Shown here piece by piece: positions 43,023 to 54,414 of a stretch of DNA of 64,000 bases. This DNA comes from Fagopyrum homotropicum (taxonomy: Eukaryota; Streptophyta; Magnoliopsida; Caryophyllales; Polygonaceae). The number at the start of each line of letters is the position of its first letter. Position 1 is the first letter of the stretch. The notes under the pieces were generated by a model, which saw only the letters and a program-made list of their open reading frames with translations, was not told the DNA's origin and searched no databases. The position numbers were made by a program, and so were the translations under genes. Location: contig BSWB01000006.1 in assembly GCA_033239125.1 (NCBI GenBank), positions 30,992,001-31,056,000 on the forward strand, read 5' to 3'.

Positions 43023-46000
43023 TCTATATATATATGTGTGTGTGTGCTATAATAAAAGAGGGAGTTGCCCCAATGAATAGTACCTTTCCTGATTTGCCCT
43101 TGCAGCATTTTATTTCCAGCTTTGCCCTTGCTAGTTTAGTTATATTACGTCCCAATTTTTACTCTTTTTATTTTTTTTGCTTTTCACTTTTTCCTTTAAT
43201 ATGTTCACTACTGTTTATACGTGTTAGTCTTCTTCTGCAAGAATCGTTGTGGCTTCTTCAGGAAGTGTATTCTTCTCCAACGTGTCTTCTTCTGCAAGCA
43301 TGGTTGTGGCTTCTTCAGGAAGTGTCTTCTTCCCCAAATAACTTTTTGGCTTCCTTTGAAAGCAGCCTTCACTTTTGGCTTCAACCGCGTAAAACCCTAA
43401 TGTATTCTACACTTCTTGCCGTCTTCTTCCCCACAACATTGCTCTCCTTTCTGGTGAAGGCATTGGACCGAGATTATCTGATCGACACCGTCGGCTCATC
43501 AGCCTTCTTCCTCTTCCTCCGGATCTTGATTTCAGGTTAGCTCTTCGACCTCCTCTTTCTTTTCTCTCAAGTCTGACCCTTTCTCTATTTTGTCTCCTTT
43601 CAAAGGTGTAGTGAGGACTATAACAACAAGAAGCAAGATCTCATCTTCAGGTTCTTACTTAATCGATCTCTTCTCACTTCAGGTTCGTCGTCAACCGATC
43701 CCTTTTAGGATTGAGATTAGTTTATGTTGAATTTTCTGTTCTCAATGTTTCTCTTTTGGTACTAGGGTTTATATGGGTGCCGATCGACATCTCCTTCAAG
43801 ATCCGCATCAATCTCTTCACGTCTCCTAGATCCGCTCAATTTGGGTGTCCTCTCTTCTTCCTGTTGGCATTGCTATTTTGATTTCGTGGTGAACGCGCCT
43901 CAATCTCTTCATTATCTCATAAACCTCTTGCACGTCTTCTGGATATCTCGCTAATGTGGTTAATTTTGGAAGAAAAATTAACCGATCGATTTTGTTTTAC
44001 AGATTGGGAGTGGTAGGAGTAATCGTCTCCGGAAATCAAAGGTGAGCTCCGGCGAAGATGGCGTCCAACTTGCCAATGAAACCTTAGATGAAGCAGATCT
44101 ATTGTGAAATCCGGGACATTTTCCGAGCTCTTGAGCATGCTTCTCTCTTTTCTTCCTTGCGTTTGTTGTTTCTTCGTTTTCCTTGGTTCTATTTTGTGGA
44201 ATAGTTTCCAACGAGTTTTATGTTGCTGTGTATATTAGCCTACGCTTTCGGGGGTAGGTTTTTGTTGTTTTTATCTGCTTATTGATTACTTGATTAGGGC
44301 TTTTGGATGTTGTTGCTATTTGCCAGGTTAGTCTTCTATTATCGCTCTTGATTTTTCGTATCTGATGAACTAATACTTCCCCCTTTTCTCTGGTGTAGAT
44401 TATCTGATGAACTAATATTTGCCAAGTTCCTTTAATACCATGCTTGCAGGTTAAGTACTCGATAAATGGATTTGAGTCTTACCATATGTTTGGTTATCCT
44501 TCCTTCTATTCTAATCGATTAATGCATTTTTTCCGATTTTCTATTCCGGTTCCTTTAATACCATAACTGTATTGGATCAATGGTTCCTTTAATACCATCC
44601 AACTATTTTGAAAAACACCTATAATTGAATCATATAAATTTAGTGATCGTACACTCAGTTTACTGTGGAATAATTAGTTTCAGATTCATCCAACCTGAAA
44701 CTTTGTAAGCTAAAGTAGCAGTGGAATAGTTATAGTTGAATCAATGGTTCGAAGTCTATATTTTCTATTCTTTGTTTTGCAGATTCTTCCTTTATATGAT
44801 CTCTATGGAACCCCATGTAGAGAACATTTGTTACTTTTGCTTATTTTTCAAATGAGTGTACGATTTTTCACCATCTCTTATTTCATTTAGACTTGAGTGA
44901 AGAGCAAAGTTTACATTCGACCCTCTTACTAAAGTAGACACGGACCAATAATTAATCTTCGTCCTAATACCAATCCCTAATTTTGTAATCGTTATTTTGT
45001 AAGCTAAAGTAGTAGTGAAATAAGCTGAAGAAGCAGAGTTTACATTGATCCAACCACATCATTGTCTTTATTTATATGATTTCAGTATTCCTAAATTTTA
45101 TCTCACCAACCCTTATTTCGTTTGTTTTCGTCTACGAGTTTGTAATTTGTTTTGAACCGTATGTTTGCATAGTAGTTACATTTGTTGGAACAATATGTAA
45201 ATATCTTCCAATTTTATCCTCTCCCTTAGAAGATAATTTTTTTTTATACATTGCAATCTACCTTGTACTTGACATGTAGATGAAGAACAAATTCCTACGG
45301 GAGTGGGTCTCGTAGTCCTGTATATGAACAAATGAGTAGTGTAGAGAGCCAAATCAACTTCTGGTTGATCATGAACCTTGTCATTGATCAAGTTTTAATA
45401 TGTTAGTTCTAATTTCTTTCAGGAATGGGAAATGAATAATGACCTCTGAGCAGATGTAGCTAGACTTCAAGAGGGTATGAACCACGTGATAAGGATGAAG
45501 GAGTCATGTACGAACATGCAACTACAGTTGCATCGTTCTGTAGTTGTGTTTGATTACTTCTTTCGGCTAATTTACTCAATTTTGGAACTTGACCTATTTA
45601 TTTAATGCCTATATACAAATCGGGGTTGTTACATTCTCTTCAACTTGTTTGGATCTAATACTTTTTGCTTCCGTTTCTTGCCAAAATTTGCTTAGAATTG
45701 ACATTTATGATTTGGTTAACTAATATATTTTCTTCTTTAATAGGTACTCATAAAATAAGTGTTCATTTAAGGCTTGGTTTTGGATTAGAAAGTTGTGAAC
45801 CTTGTCCCAACTCTCTATTTTTGAGCAATTCAAAATATGCACTTGGAGTTTAAGCAAGAAGATCAAGTATTTGGCTATTGTGTTGTCTAAAACAATGTAA
45901 TGATTAATGAAGTTGTTAGCCTCATATAAGCGCCTTCTCATAAACTTGCTCTGTTTGACACTGATTTGTTTGAAGAGGAGCCAAGACAATTATTAAATGA

Positions 46001-46216
46001 GATTGAAATTTCCTTTTTCGTTCTTAGTTATGTTGTAATTTAATCATTAAATTAATGTTTCATTTTAATGTAATACCGGTCTCGTTTCTATGTAACACTT
46101 CTTCATCTTCATCATGCAATCTTGATCATGTAATGATAAAATTTCCAATTTGTTTCAAAAATATAGTATCTCTAAATATACTATTATAGGCAACGGCACA
46201 CGCGCGTCCACACTAG
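43023..46216 (+). mobile_element. Helitron-like element, non-autonomous
   Basis: Starts TC (43023, preceded by A), followed by GCTATAATAAAAGAGGGAGT, a start common to plant Helitrons. It ends CACACTAG at 46216 followed by T, preceded by a short GC-rich stretch (CACACGCGCGTCC). The A/T flanks fit Helitron insertion without target duplication. 3194 bp. No Rep or helicase is seen. The 5' part (43050-43540) is CT-rich with a 58-bp near-tandem repeat (TGTGGCTTCTTCAGGAAGTG twice) and looks like captured leader and intron sequence. The start is less certain than the end because it overlaps a MITE edge. Confidence 0.6.
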
Positions 46217-46429
46217 TATTCAATAAAAGCAAATGATAAATGGCTTGAATATTATATTTATAAAATCATATATTGATCATTTTTTAGTTTTAATTTGTAG
46301 AATTCTCATATTCATAAAAAAAAAAAAAGCAAGTTGTTACATTCATCAAAATTAGCAAGTTGCTATAAAAAAAACCCAAATCAACAAGGGCTAATTAGGT
46401 AAGTAGGCTTTTTTATTTTATTGCACACT
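46217..46429. other. AT-rich spacer
   Basis: Short AT-rich stretch between the Helitron-like end and the fold-back element, with nothing recognised. Confidence 0.5.
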
Positions 46430-46630
46430 AACTAGGCCTTTTTCTAGTTTTCTATTTAGTAAATATACCCATGATTTTCTTATCACTTTCATTTAATGGT
46501 AAGGTAAAACTAATTAACCCTTCTATTAAAAAAAAAAGAATATTTGATGTTTGTTATGTAAATTTTGATTTTAATTACTGAATTTATTTTTTATTTATTT
46601 TATTTTATTTCCCTTTTTATTTTCTGTTTT

Positions 46631-47905
46631 CATACCGGACATTTTCATACCGGACATTAACATTACCGGACATTTACATACCAGACATTTTACATAACGG
46701 ACATTTTACATACCGGAAGTTCATACCGGAAGTTCATACCAAAATTTTTCATACCGGAAGTTCATACCGAAATTTTTTATACCGGAAGTTCATACCGAAA
46801 TTTTTTATACCGGAAGTTCATACCGAAATTTTTTATATTGGAAGTTCATACCGAAATTTTTTATACCGGAAGTTCATACCGGAAATTCATAACGAAAATT
46901 TTCATACCAGAAGTTCATACCAAATTTTTTTATACCGGATTGTTCATACCGAAAGTTCATACCGGAAGTTCATACCGAAAGTTCATAACGAAGTTTTTCA
47001 TACCGGAAGTTCATACCGAAATTTTTTATACCGGAAGTTCATAACGAAATTTTTCATACCTAAAGTTCATACCGAAATTTTTTGTACCGGACGTTCATAC
47101 CGAAAGTTCATACCAGAAGTTCATACTAGAAGTTCATACCGAAAGTTCATACTGGAAGTTCATGACGAAGTTTTTCATACCGAAATTTTTTATACCGGAA
47201 GTTCATACCGAAAGTTCATACCGAAAGTTCATACCGTTCATACCGAAAGTTCATACCGGAAGTTCATACCGGATGTTCATACCGAATTTTTTTATACCGG
47301 ATTGTTCATACCGAAAGTTCATACCGGAAGTTCATACCGAAAGTTCATACCGAAAGTTCATAACGAAGTTTTTCATACCGGAAGTTCATACCGAAATTTT
47401 TTATACCGGAAGTTCATAACAAAATTTTTCATACCTGAAGTTCATACCAAAATTTTTTATACCGGAAGTTCATACCGGAAGTTCATACCGGAAGTTCATA
47501 CCGAAAGTTCATACCGGAAGTTCATACTAGAAGTTCATACCGAAAGTTCATACTGGAAGTTCATGACGAAGTTTTTCATACCGAAATTTTTTATACCGGA
47601 AGTTCATACCGAAAGTTCATACCGAAAGTTCATACCGGAAGTTCATACCGTTCATACCGAAAGTTCATACCGGAAGTTCATAACGAAGTTTTTCATACCG
47701 GAAGTTCATACCGAAATTTTTTATACCGGAAGTTCATACCAAAAGTTCATACCGGAAGTTCATCCCGGAAGTTCATACCGTAAGTTCATACCGGAAGTTC
47801 ATACCGTTCATACCGAAAGTTCATACCGGATGTTCATAACGAAATTTTTCATACCGGAAGTTCATACCGAAATTGTTTTATACAGGAAGTTCATACCGGA
47901 TGCCA
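46631..47905 (+). repeat. left arm: 13-bp tandem repeat TTCATACCGGAAG
   Basis: About 1.27 kb of TTCATACCGGAAG and variants (CCGAAAG, or an expanded CCGAAATTTTTTATACC). The unit is 13 bp and stop-free on +, so all three forward frames read the same 13-residue repeat (FIPEVHTGSSYRK). This explains the long open frames at 46838-47044, 47162-47419 and 47302-47952; they are not evidence of a protein gene. Confidence 0.9.
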
Positions 47906-48073
47906 ATGATGTTTACACTGGTGAATTTACAACCTTTGCTCGCTCAGGGTGATGTTGGCAGTGGTCTTGATCGTCTCTGGGCAAAGAAGAAGGTTATACC
48001 ATTTTTAGAGACATTTTTGTTGCTTCAAGGTTGATACCTGAATGTTGCGTTTTTGCTTATACCATTTTTATAA

Positions 48074-48676
48074 CTTACGGTATGTAATTCTCCGGTATGT
48101 AATTCTTAATTCTAAACTATGACATAAAATCAGTTTGTTTGGTATAACTTCCGGTATGATAACTTCCGGTATGATATGACAACTTCCGGTATGATATGAT
48201 AACTTCCGGTATGATAACTTCCGGTATGTGAACTTCCGGTATGTGAAGCTCCGGTATGTGAACTTCCGGTATGTAAAACTCCGGTATGTGAAACTCCGGT
48301 ATGCATTCCAAAAAAACAAACAAATAAATAAAGAAAATAAAAAAGACAAAAAAAAAGAAAAAAAAAATAAATTTCCGGTATGATAACTTCCGATATAATA
48401 TGATAACTTCCGGTATGATAATTTCCGGTATGATATGATAGCTTCCGGTATGATATGATAACTTTTGGTATGATAACTTCCGGTATGTGAAATTCCGGTA
48501 TGTAAATTCCGGTATGTGAAAATTCCGGTTTGTGAAAATTCCGGTATGTGAAATTCCGGTATGTGAAATTCCGGTATTTGAAATTCCGGTATGTGAAAAT
48601 TCCGATATGTGAAATTTCGGTATGTGAAATTCCGGTATTGGAAATTCCGGTATGTGAAAATTCCAGTATGTGAAAA
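48074..48676 (-). repeat. right arm: inverted 15-bp tandem repeat
   Basis: CTTCCGGTATGTGAA and CTTCCGGTATGATAA units, the reverse complement of the left unit with two added bases. At 15 bp the array keeps frame on minus as five-residue repeats (HIPEV or RNFTY), giving the 205-codon frame at 48068-48685. An AT-rich break at 48307-48372 splits the arm. Confidence 0.9.
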
Positions 48677-48949
48677 ATTCTTCATTCCAAAAAATAAAAA
48701 AAATAAAGAAAATAGAAAAGAGAATAAATTAATAAAAGAAAATAAAAAAAAACAAATTCAGTTTTTAAAAATTAAAACTTACACTTAAATAACAAATAAC
48801 AAACAATTTTTTTTAAATAGAAGGGTTAATTAGTTTTAACTACCATTAAATGAAAGTGATAAAAGAATATGGGGTATAGTTTTTTAACAAAAACCAAAAA
48901 AAGGCCAGTAGACCAAATTCTTTCAATTAACAAAATTGTATATAAATCA

Positions 48950-49586
48950 ACGTTTCAAATAAAACTATTTATGCATTAGATATTAAAAGTATATTCTTAT
49001 ATTCATCAAAAGTAAACATCTCTATTTACATGTAGAACATGGATTTGAACATGATATATCATCAATTGAAGAACATTTAGGGAGGTTAGAAAGGGTAAAC
49101 TTCATCGTTTCTTCTTCAAATCGGAAAATAATGAACTCTTCACGAATGTCAATGAGAGCTACTGTTATGGCAAGGAAAGGTCGTCCGACGATAATGGAGA
49201 CGTTCTTACTTGCACCAACATCAATAACCAAAAAATCCACGAGCAACTCGTGCATGTCTATTTTCACGATAATGTTCTCAAGCATACTGACCGGTCTAAA
49301 GACAGACTTGTTGGCCAATTTCAAGGTGAATTTAACCGTTGATATCTCTCCAAGTTCTAACTCATTATACTACCTGAGTGAAATAACACTCACACTAGCA
49401 CCTAAATCACATAAACTAGTATGCTTCTATCCATCAAAGGTCAAGGGGAAGCAAAAGCTTCTAGGATCTCCTCTCTTTGGTGCCATCTTGGTCCTTAGCA
49501 TAGCGTTGCATTACTTGTTGAATTCAGTGGAGCCTTCATCGTTGCAAAGCTTCTTATTTGATAGCAACTATTTTGTTACGGTTTAG
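48950..49586 (-). pseudogene. Athila-type retroviral aspartic protease fragment
   Basis: Minus-strand wording is typical of the Athila/Tat protease: CDLGASVSVISL (with the D-x-G-A-S active-site form), ELGEISTVKFTLKLANKS, KIDMHELLVDFLVIDVGASK, IIVGRPFLAITVALIDI. Stops interrupt the part before the active site. The gag of the same element lies at 52630-54300, with a LINE-like insertion between. RT and the rest are absent; the fragment stops near the fold-back element. Confidence 0.82.
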
Positions 49587-49703
49587 TGAATGCTCATTCA
49601 CAATTATTTTTGGTGATTTCTCTTGGTGTCTTCTCTCGCACATTGATTCTCTCTCTCGCGCATTCATTGGGGTTTTTGGTGTTCATTACGTCCGCGCCAG
49701 CTC

Positions 49704-52102
49704 TTGGCGTATTGTGGAGGCTGGGTTGTGACTCCGGTCGCAACCACTATGGCAAAGAAGAAAAAGAATGTGCCGGCCGTTGATCGGAATGAAGATGATG
49801 GTAGTTCGACCAATGAACCATCGTCGCAAGAAGTTACATTAATGCAAGGAAGGAATGATGGGCTGGAGGTGAATCAAGATCCTAAAAATTTGGTTATAAC
49901 AAACCAAGAAAATCAAGAAGTGGTGGAAAAGCGCTCCAAGAATGGCATCACAGCGTCGGGATCAGAGGGTGTGACCGCCTTGTCATCAGCCATGCGCAAA
50001 GGGGATGTCCCCTTGGCAAGCGTCCGTCCGCCGGCTTCAACAAAAGGAATGGCCGCTCAATTGCCGGTTAATCAAGAATCATCACAACGGGCTGGGAAAC
50101 AGGTATCTTCATCCGTCCCTTTGGGAAACGTTAATATTGGCACTGCTCGATTGAACGCTCAGAAAAAAATTCAGCGTCATGAACAACCAAAAATTGCTCC
50201 GCCGGTGCAAGATTCTTCACAACAACCTGGGAAATCTGTTTCTGTGTCCGTCCCTTTGGGAAATGTTAATGTTGGTCATGATCGATCGAACGCCCAGGAA
50301 AAGATTCAGTGTCATGAACAACCACAAAATGCTCCGCCGGTGCATGCTACGCTGATTCAAGATTCTTCACAAGTCAGTGGTAAGTCAGTTTCTGTGTCCG
50401 TCCCTTTGGGGAACATCAATGTGGGTACCAATCTATTGAACGCCCAGGAGAAAGTCCGATGTCATGAACAACCAAATTCTGGTCCGCTGGTTCAAGATTT
50501 GTCATATCATGCTGGGAAATCCGTTTCTTTCTCCGTCCCTTTGGGGAATAGCAATATTGATGCTACTCGGTCAAACGCCCAGGAGAAAGTTCAGTGTCAT
50601 GAACAACATGTTTTGACTCAAGTGATGGCATTGGTATTGTCCGTTCGGGAAGAGACAGGGTTGATGAGGCTAGCGATCCTGGGGTTGTTGGAACGTTGAT
50701 TGCTGGCCAGCCATTGCATGAGTATCCGAAGCTAGGGCAACCTGGACCTAGTGCTAGTGTTCGACAAGCTTGGCAAGGTAATTCCTCACGAATTTTTATG
50801 AATTCTGGCTTGGGAGGCCGTCTTGAGTATGTTCAGCCTACATCGTCACGTATTGCTATCAAATGCTCGGAGGGAATGCCCAAATCTCAAGTATGGGGTA
50901 GCACATTGTTGGGGAAATATGTTGGGTTTTATCCCGGATTTGTTGCCATTAATAATGTTATGAAATCATGGGGCACATCGGTCAAATTTCGCATGGAGGC
51001 GGGTTGGATGATCTTCAGTTTCTTAAGTGATGAGGAGAGGGATAGAGTGCTTCGTGGAGGTCCGTATTTCATATTTAACAAGCCTCTTTTGTTAAAACAT
51101 TTGCCGGATAAGTTTGCGTTCAATCAAAAAGACATTGCTACTATGCCATTATGGGTGCGTATTACCGGTTTGCCTAACGAGTTTTGGACGCCTAGTATAC
51201 TTGCACGTATAAGCTCTTTGCTTGGCAAACCACTCTTCATGGACCATGTGACGGAAGAAAGGAAGAGGGGTTCATATGCTAGAGTTTTGGTTGAAGTGAA
51301 TTTTGCTAAACGGATTCTAAGGGAGGTTTCTTTGGACTTTGATGATGGAGTAAGCTTAGATTGTGCTTTACTATATGAGAATGAGCCCAAATATTGCCGG
51401 AAATGCCTTCAATTTGGGCATAAGGATGTGGAGTGTGCGTTTAATGAGAGGCCAAAGGATGGTGGCCGGCCTCAACCTAAGCGGAGGCAGCCGGCTAGAG
51501 CATCACAAGGTCCTAGGACTATGGGGATGGAAGCGGTTGAAGGTAATGTCAAAAGTATTGGCAATAATAATGTTACTAATGTGTTGTCTAGGCCGGCAGG
51601 AGGGGAAGTTGAGGCTGAGAAGGGCCAAGCACAGCCTCATGTTCATAGAGAAGAGCAAGAGATGGTCCGTCCTAGGCAGTTGAGTGATGAAGCTGAGGAG
51701 CGGCGGAGAGCCAAAGGGAAGGACAAGATCATTGAGGGTGTAATTTATGAAGAGACTGACAAGGGAAAGGATCCGGCTAGTGGTGAGAGTGAAGCAAGTG
51801 ATGAGGAAGCCTCGGATAGCAATGAGGAGGGCACTGAGATAGAGGAGGAACTGGAAGATATGGCAACCCAAGGAAGTGATGTTGGCTCCGATGAGACATC
51901 AAGAGAGGCAAGCCAAGATAGTGAGGATGAGGTTTTCACCCCAGCATTGTCTAGAGCCAAACGGCGCATCATTCGGAAGCTCAATGCGTCATTAGACAAG
52001 CAAGGGAAGCAAGCTACTCGTGTAAGGCAACCTGATGATGGGACTAGAAGGGTCACTCGCTTAACGATCAAGCATAAGGATGGTGGACCATTGAACAAAT
52101 AA
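49704..52102 (+). CDS. LINE ORF1-type nucleic-acid-binding protein (DUF4283 + CCHC knuckle), one frameshift
   Basis: Two overlapping frames, 49704-50699 and 50696-52102, become one ORF of about 800 codons if a single base-level shift near 50612 (a T run) is allowed. The N-terminal 330 residues contain four tandem units of about 48 aa (core GKSVSVSVPLGN, NAQEKVQCHEQP). The second frame starts with a DUF4283-like domain (SSRIAIKCSEGMPKSQVWGS, WGTSVKFRMEAGWMIFSFLS, TMPLWVRITGLPNEFW). A CX2CX4HX4C knuckle (CRKCLQFGHKDVEC) lies near 51395-51440, followed by a long acidic tail (51650-51930) and a basic C-terminus. In plant LINEs such a protein binds element RNA. Codons are otherwise intact, so the copy is fairly recent. 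Confidence 0.75.
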
Positions 52103-52630
52103 CATGAAGCAGGCCTTGTCGTAGACTTGTCATGGCATGCCAGATGGGGCCAGGTGGGGTACGATGGGCATGAATGCTACTTTACGATGTTTATTATGGC
52201 CTTGTCAATGACTTGTCATAACTAGTCGTGGACTTGCCAAATGGGCCCAGATGGTGCCTGATGGGCATGAATGCCGTTGCATATTTGTTGTCAAAAGGTT
52301 GTCAAAAGGTTGTCAAAATGGGCCGAAGGTTGTCATATGGTTGCCAGCGCCGGACATTGTCAAAGTGGGCCGATGTTGTCATTTGCTTGTCAAAAGATGC
52401 CTCAGTGGGCCGAATGATTGTCATGAACGTGTTGTTGCCGGATTTTGTCTAAGTGGGCCGAATGATTGCCATCAGCTTGTCAAAGATTGTCAAGGCGAGC
52501 CGAACGTTGTCTATTGATTGTCATGTATGGACTATGGTTGTCAAAGCTTGTCAGTTGTGACTAAATGTTTGTCATGCTGCTTGCTTTTATTTTTGTGTGG
52601 GCATTTTCATTACTTAGGTTGCTAGGATTA
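52103..52630 (+). repeat. short-repeat 3' region of the LINE-like element
   Basis: Two copies of a ~100-bp unit (CCAGATGG...GATGGGCATGAATGC at 52139 and 52235), then many dispersed TTGTCAAA, GTGGGCCGAATGATTGTCAT and related units through 52560. No ORF2 sequence is present where it would be expected. Confidence 0.7.
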
Positions 52631-54300
52631 CTCATGTAATACCTTGGACGCTTGTTCTGCCGAATACCTCACTTTGAGGGATAGGCATTTTTCCTCCATC
52701 TTCGAATTAACCGGCAACTTTCGAGGTATGACTTGTTCATCCTTTCTAGAAGTTTTCCAAAATCTTCATCCGTCTTTTTCATGTTATGAGCTTGAGGAAA
52801 ATGAAGGGGAGGTCTATATAGCTTAGGAGGTGTAGTGGTAGTTACCTCCTCTGGAGTGACTTCTACCTCAGTAGTCTTCTTCGTAGACTTCTCAGCTATT
52901 ATGGGATTTATGGCCTCTTTTTCGCTCCATAGGGTAATGGCTCAAACTCCTCTTGGATTGTTTTCCATGGTTGTAGGGAGTTTTCTTGTGTCTTCTCCAT
53001 TTATTGGATTAGTTGAACAACTTGATTTTCTAGCATCTTATGACCTTTGCCAATAACATCCACCGTGGTCACCAACCTGCTATATTTTTCTTCAAAATTC
53101 ATGATTGAGTTTCCAATATCTCCAATGGATCCGCAAAGCACTTGTTGTCCTTTAGCGAGTTTCTCTAGAATTTTATCTTGTGCAGTTTGTGCGGGAGCTT
53201 GTGCTTGATCAAGGGCAGGGTCTTTGGGTGAAAAATTCATCCTTTGAAATTGTGGGAAATTCCTTTATGGAAGGGAAGTCTTTTGTAGGGATACCTTCTA
53301 TGGCCTCATAATATATCATGTGTTCATTAAAGGCCAAACAATCCTCTATCTCACGACATGTTCCCTTGTAAAATTGACAGTTATATTAGTATCTAAATTA
53401 GCAACTGAAGTGGTAGGATTACCTTTGATGAGCTTCATCAAGGTTTGCACGTTCTTAAATAACTTGTCAATCATGACATCATCTTTGATGTTAAAGACAT
53501 CATTTGTCTTGTTACTTTTCTTGGCGTACTTTTCTATGTGTTCAACAATTATCACAACGGTTGTCATAGGTTTTATCCTCATTCATTATTGTAAATCCAT
53601 GGGAGTCAGCGGTATCAATTAGAATTCTTGTTGTATAATTTAAACAACTATAAAAATATTCAAGGAGTGCTCTGTTCTCAAATCCATGGGTGATGACATG
53701 AATGCAATGACTCATTAAATCTCTCCCAAGCAACATGGATATTTTCACCATCCTCCATGTCGAAGTGAGAAATCTTCTCCCTAATCTTAGTAGTCTTGTG
53801 GAGAGGAAAATATTTGCTCAGTAAAGCTGTGGTTAATACCTCCCAAGTAGCGAAGGTATCTGGAGGATGATTTTGGAGCCAGTTTGTAGTATTTCATGTC
53901 AATGAAAAAAAACACAAATGTCGGCATTCTCAAAGCATTAGGAGTAATGTTCTCATAGTTCAAAGTGCTCATAATATTCTCAAAGTTCCACAAGTTTTGA
54001 TGCGGATTCTCATTCAACATTCCTAAAAATGGTCATTTTGGGTGAGCCTTATGGTGTCCGTCCTAATATTGCAATCTTGAGCTCCTAGGACAAAAGTATG
54101 ATTGGGGACACTTTGCCTAGAATTCATCCCAACGTCCAGCATTTGAGGGTGACGAGCCCTTTCAACAACAAATGCAACATTGAGCCTAACAATTTCAATT
54201 TCTTTGTAGATTTTTGATTACGAAGTGTGCCCTCAATCTCTTTGTCTAGAGGGACAAGTTTGTTTGAGCGGTAAACTCTTCGCATTCACCAATCTAGCTT
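52631..54300 (-). pseudogene. Athila-type gag, degraded
   Basis: From right to left: MLNENPHQNLWNFENIMSTL and NYENITPNALRM (54020-53930), a disrupted SRYLRYLGGIN region, then a short piece typical of the gag core (LLEYFYSCLNYTTRILIDTA, 53680-53600), and a Gln/Glu-rich coiled-coil linker (KILEKLAKGQQVL, 53180-53140). Frameshifts and stops split it into at least five pieces. Together with the protease at 48950-49586 it is one old minus-strand element. Confidence 0.75.
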
Positions 54301-54392
54301 GTAAAGCAAATATCTAAGGAGAAAAGAAAACTAGTAATATAAAAAACTTAGAATAACCAAAAAATAGTTATAAACCAATTCTATCAATAGTC

Positions 54393-54414
54393 ACTGACAA
54401 CGACTCAAAAAACT
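54393..54414 (-). other. degenerate primer binding site of the Athila remnant
   Basis: The minus strand reads AAGTTTTTTGAGTCGTTGTC. Several changes separate it from the Athila form TTTTGGCGCCGTTGCC, but it keeps its place between LTR and gag. Confidence 0.5.

Larger units (their letters stand above)
46430..48910. mobile_element. fold-back element with opposed short-repeat arrays
   Basis: Outer inverted ends of about 95 bp (left 46430-46527, right 48816-48910, reading AGAAGGGTTAATTAGTTTTA at the inner edge) enclose two arrays of the same short unit in opposite orientation and a small unique centre (47906-48070). The arms are built of 13-bp units on the left and mainly 15-bp units on the right. 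The layout (long inverted arms of tandem subrepeats, unique middle) is that of fold-back transposons. No transposase is present. No convincing target duplication was found. Relatives of the outer ends occur at 9232-9372 and 29074-29250. Confidence 0.7.
49590..52630 (+). mobile_element. LINE-like element carrying only ORF1, inserted in the Athila remnant
   Basis: It separates gag (52630-54300, minus) from protease (below 49586, minus) of the Athila remnant and reads on +. It holds a leader, one ORF (49704-52102) of the type encoded by plant LINE ORF1, and a 3' region of short repeats. No endonuclease or reverse transcriptase ORF follows. No clear poly-A end or target duplication was found, so the borders are set by where the Athila reading stops and resumes. 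Confidence 0.6.

Noticed and set aside
43034..43540. 168-codon ORF in the Helitron-like element
   Set aside because: Hydrophobic Phe/Leu/Ser-rich translation of CT-rich DNA containing a tandem repeat; it looks like a leader, not a protein.
46631..48676. CRISPR-like array
   Set aside because: Units are 13-15 bp, directly adjacent, without unique spacers, and the DNA is a plant genome.
46838..48685. Long ORFs of 68-216 codons over the CATACCGGAAG arrays
   Set aside because: They arise because the repeat unit contains no stop in the given direction; there is no conserved start, domain or codon bias.
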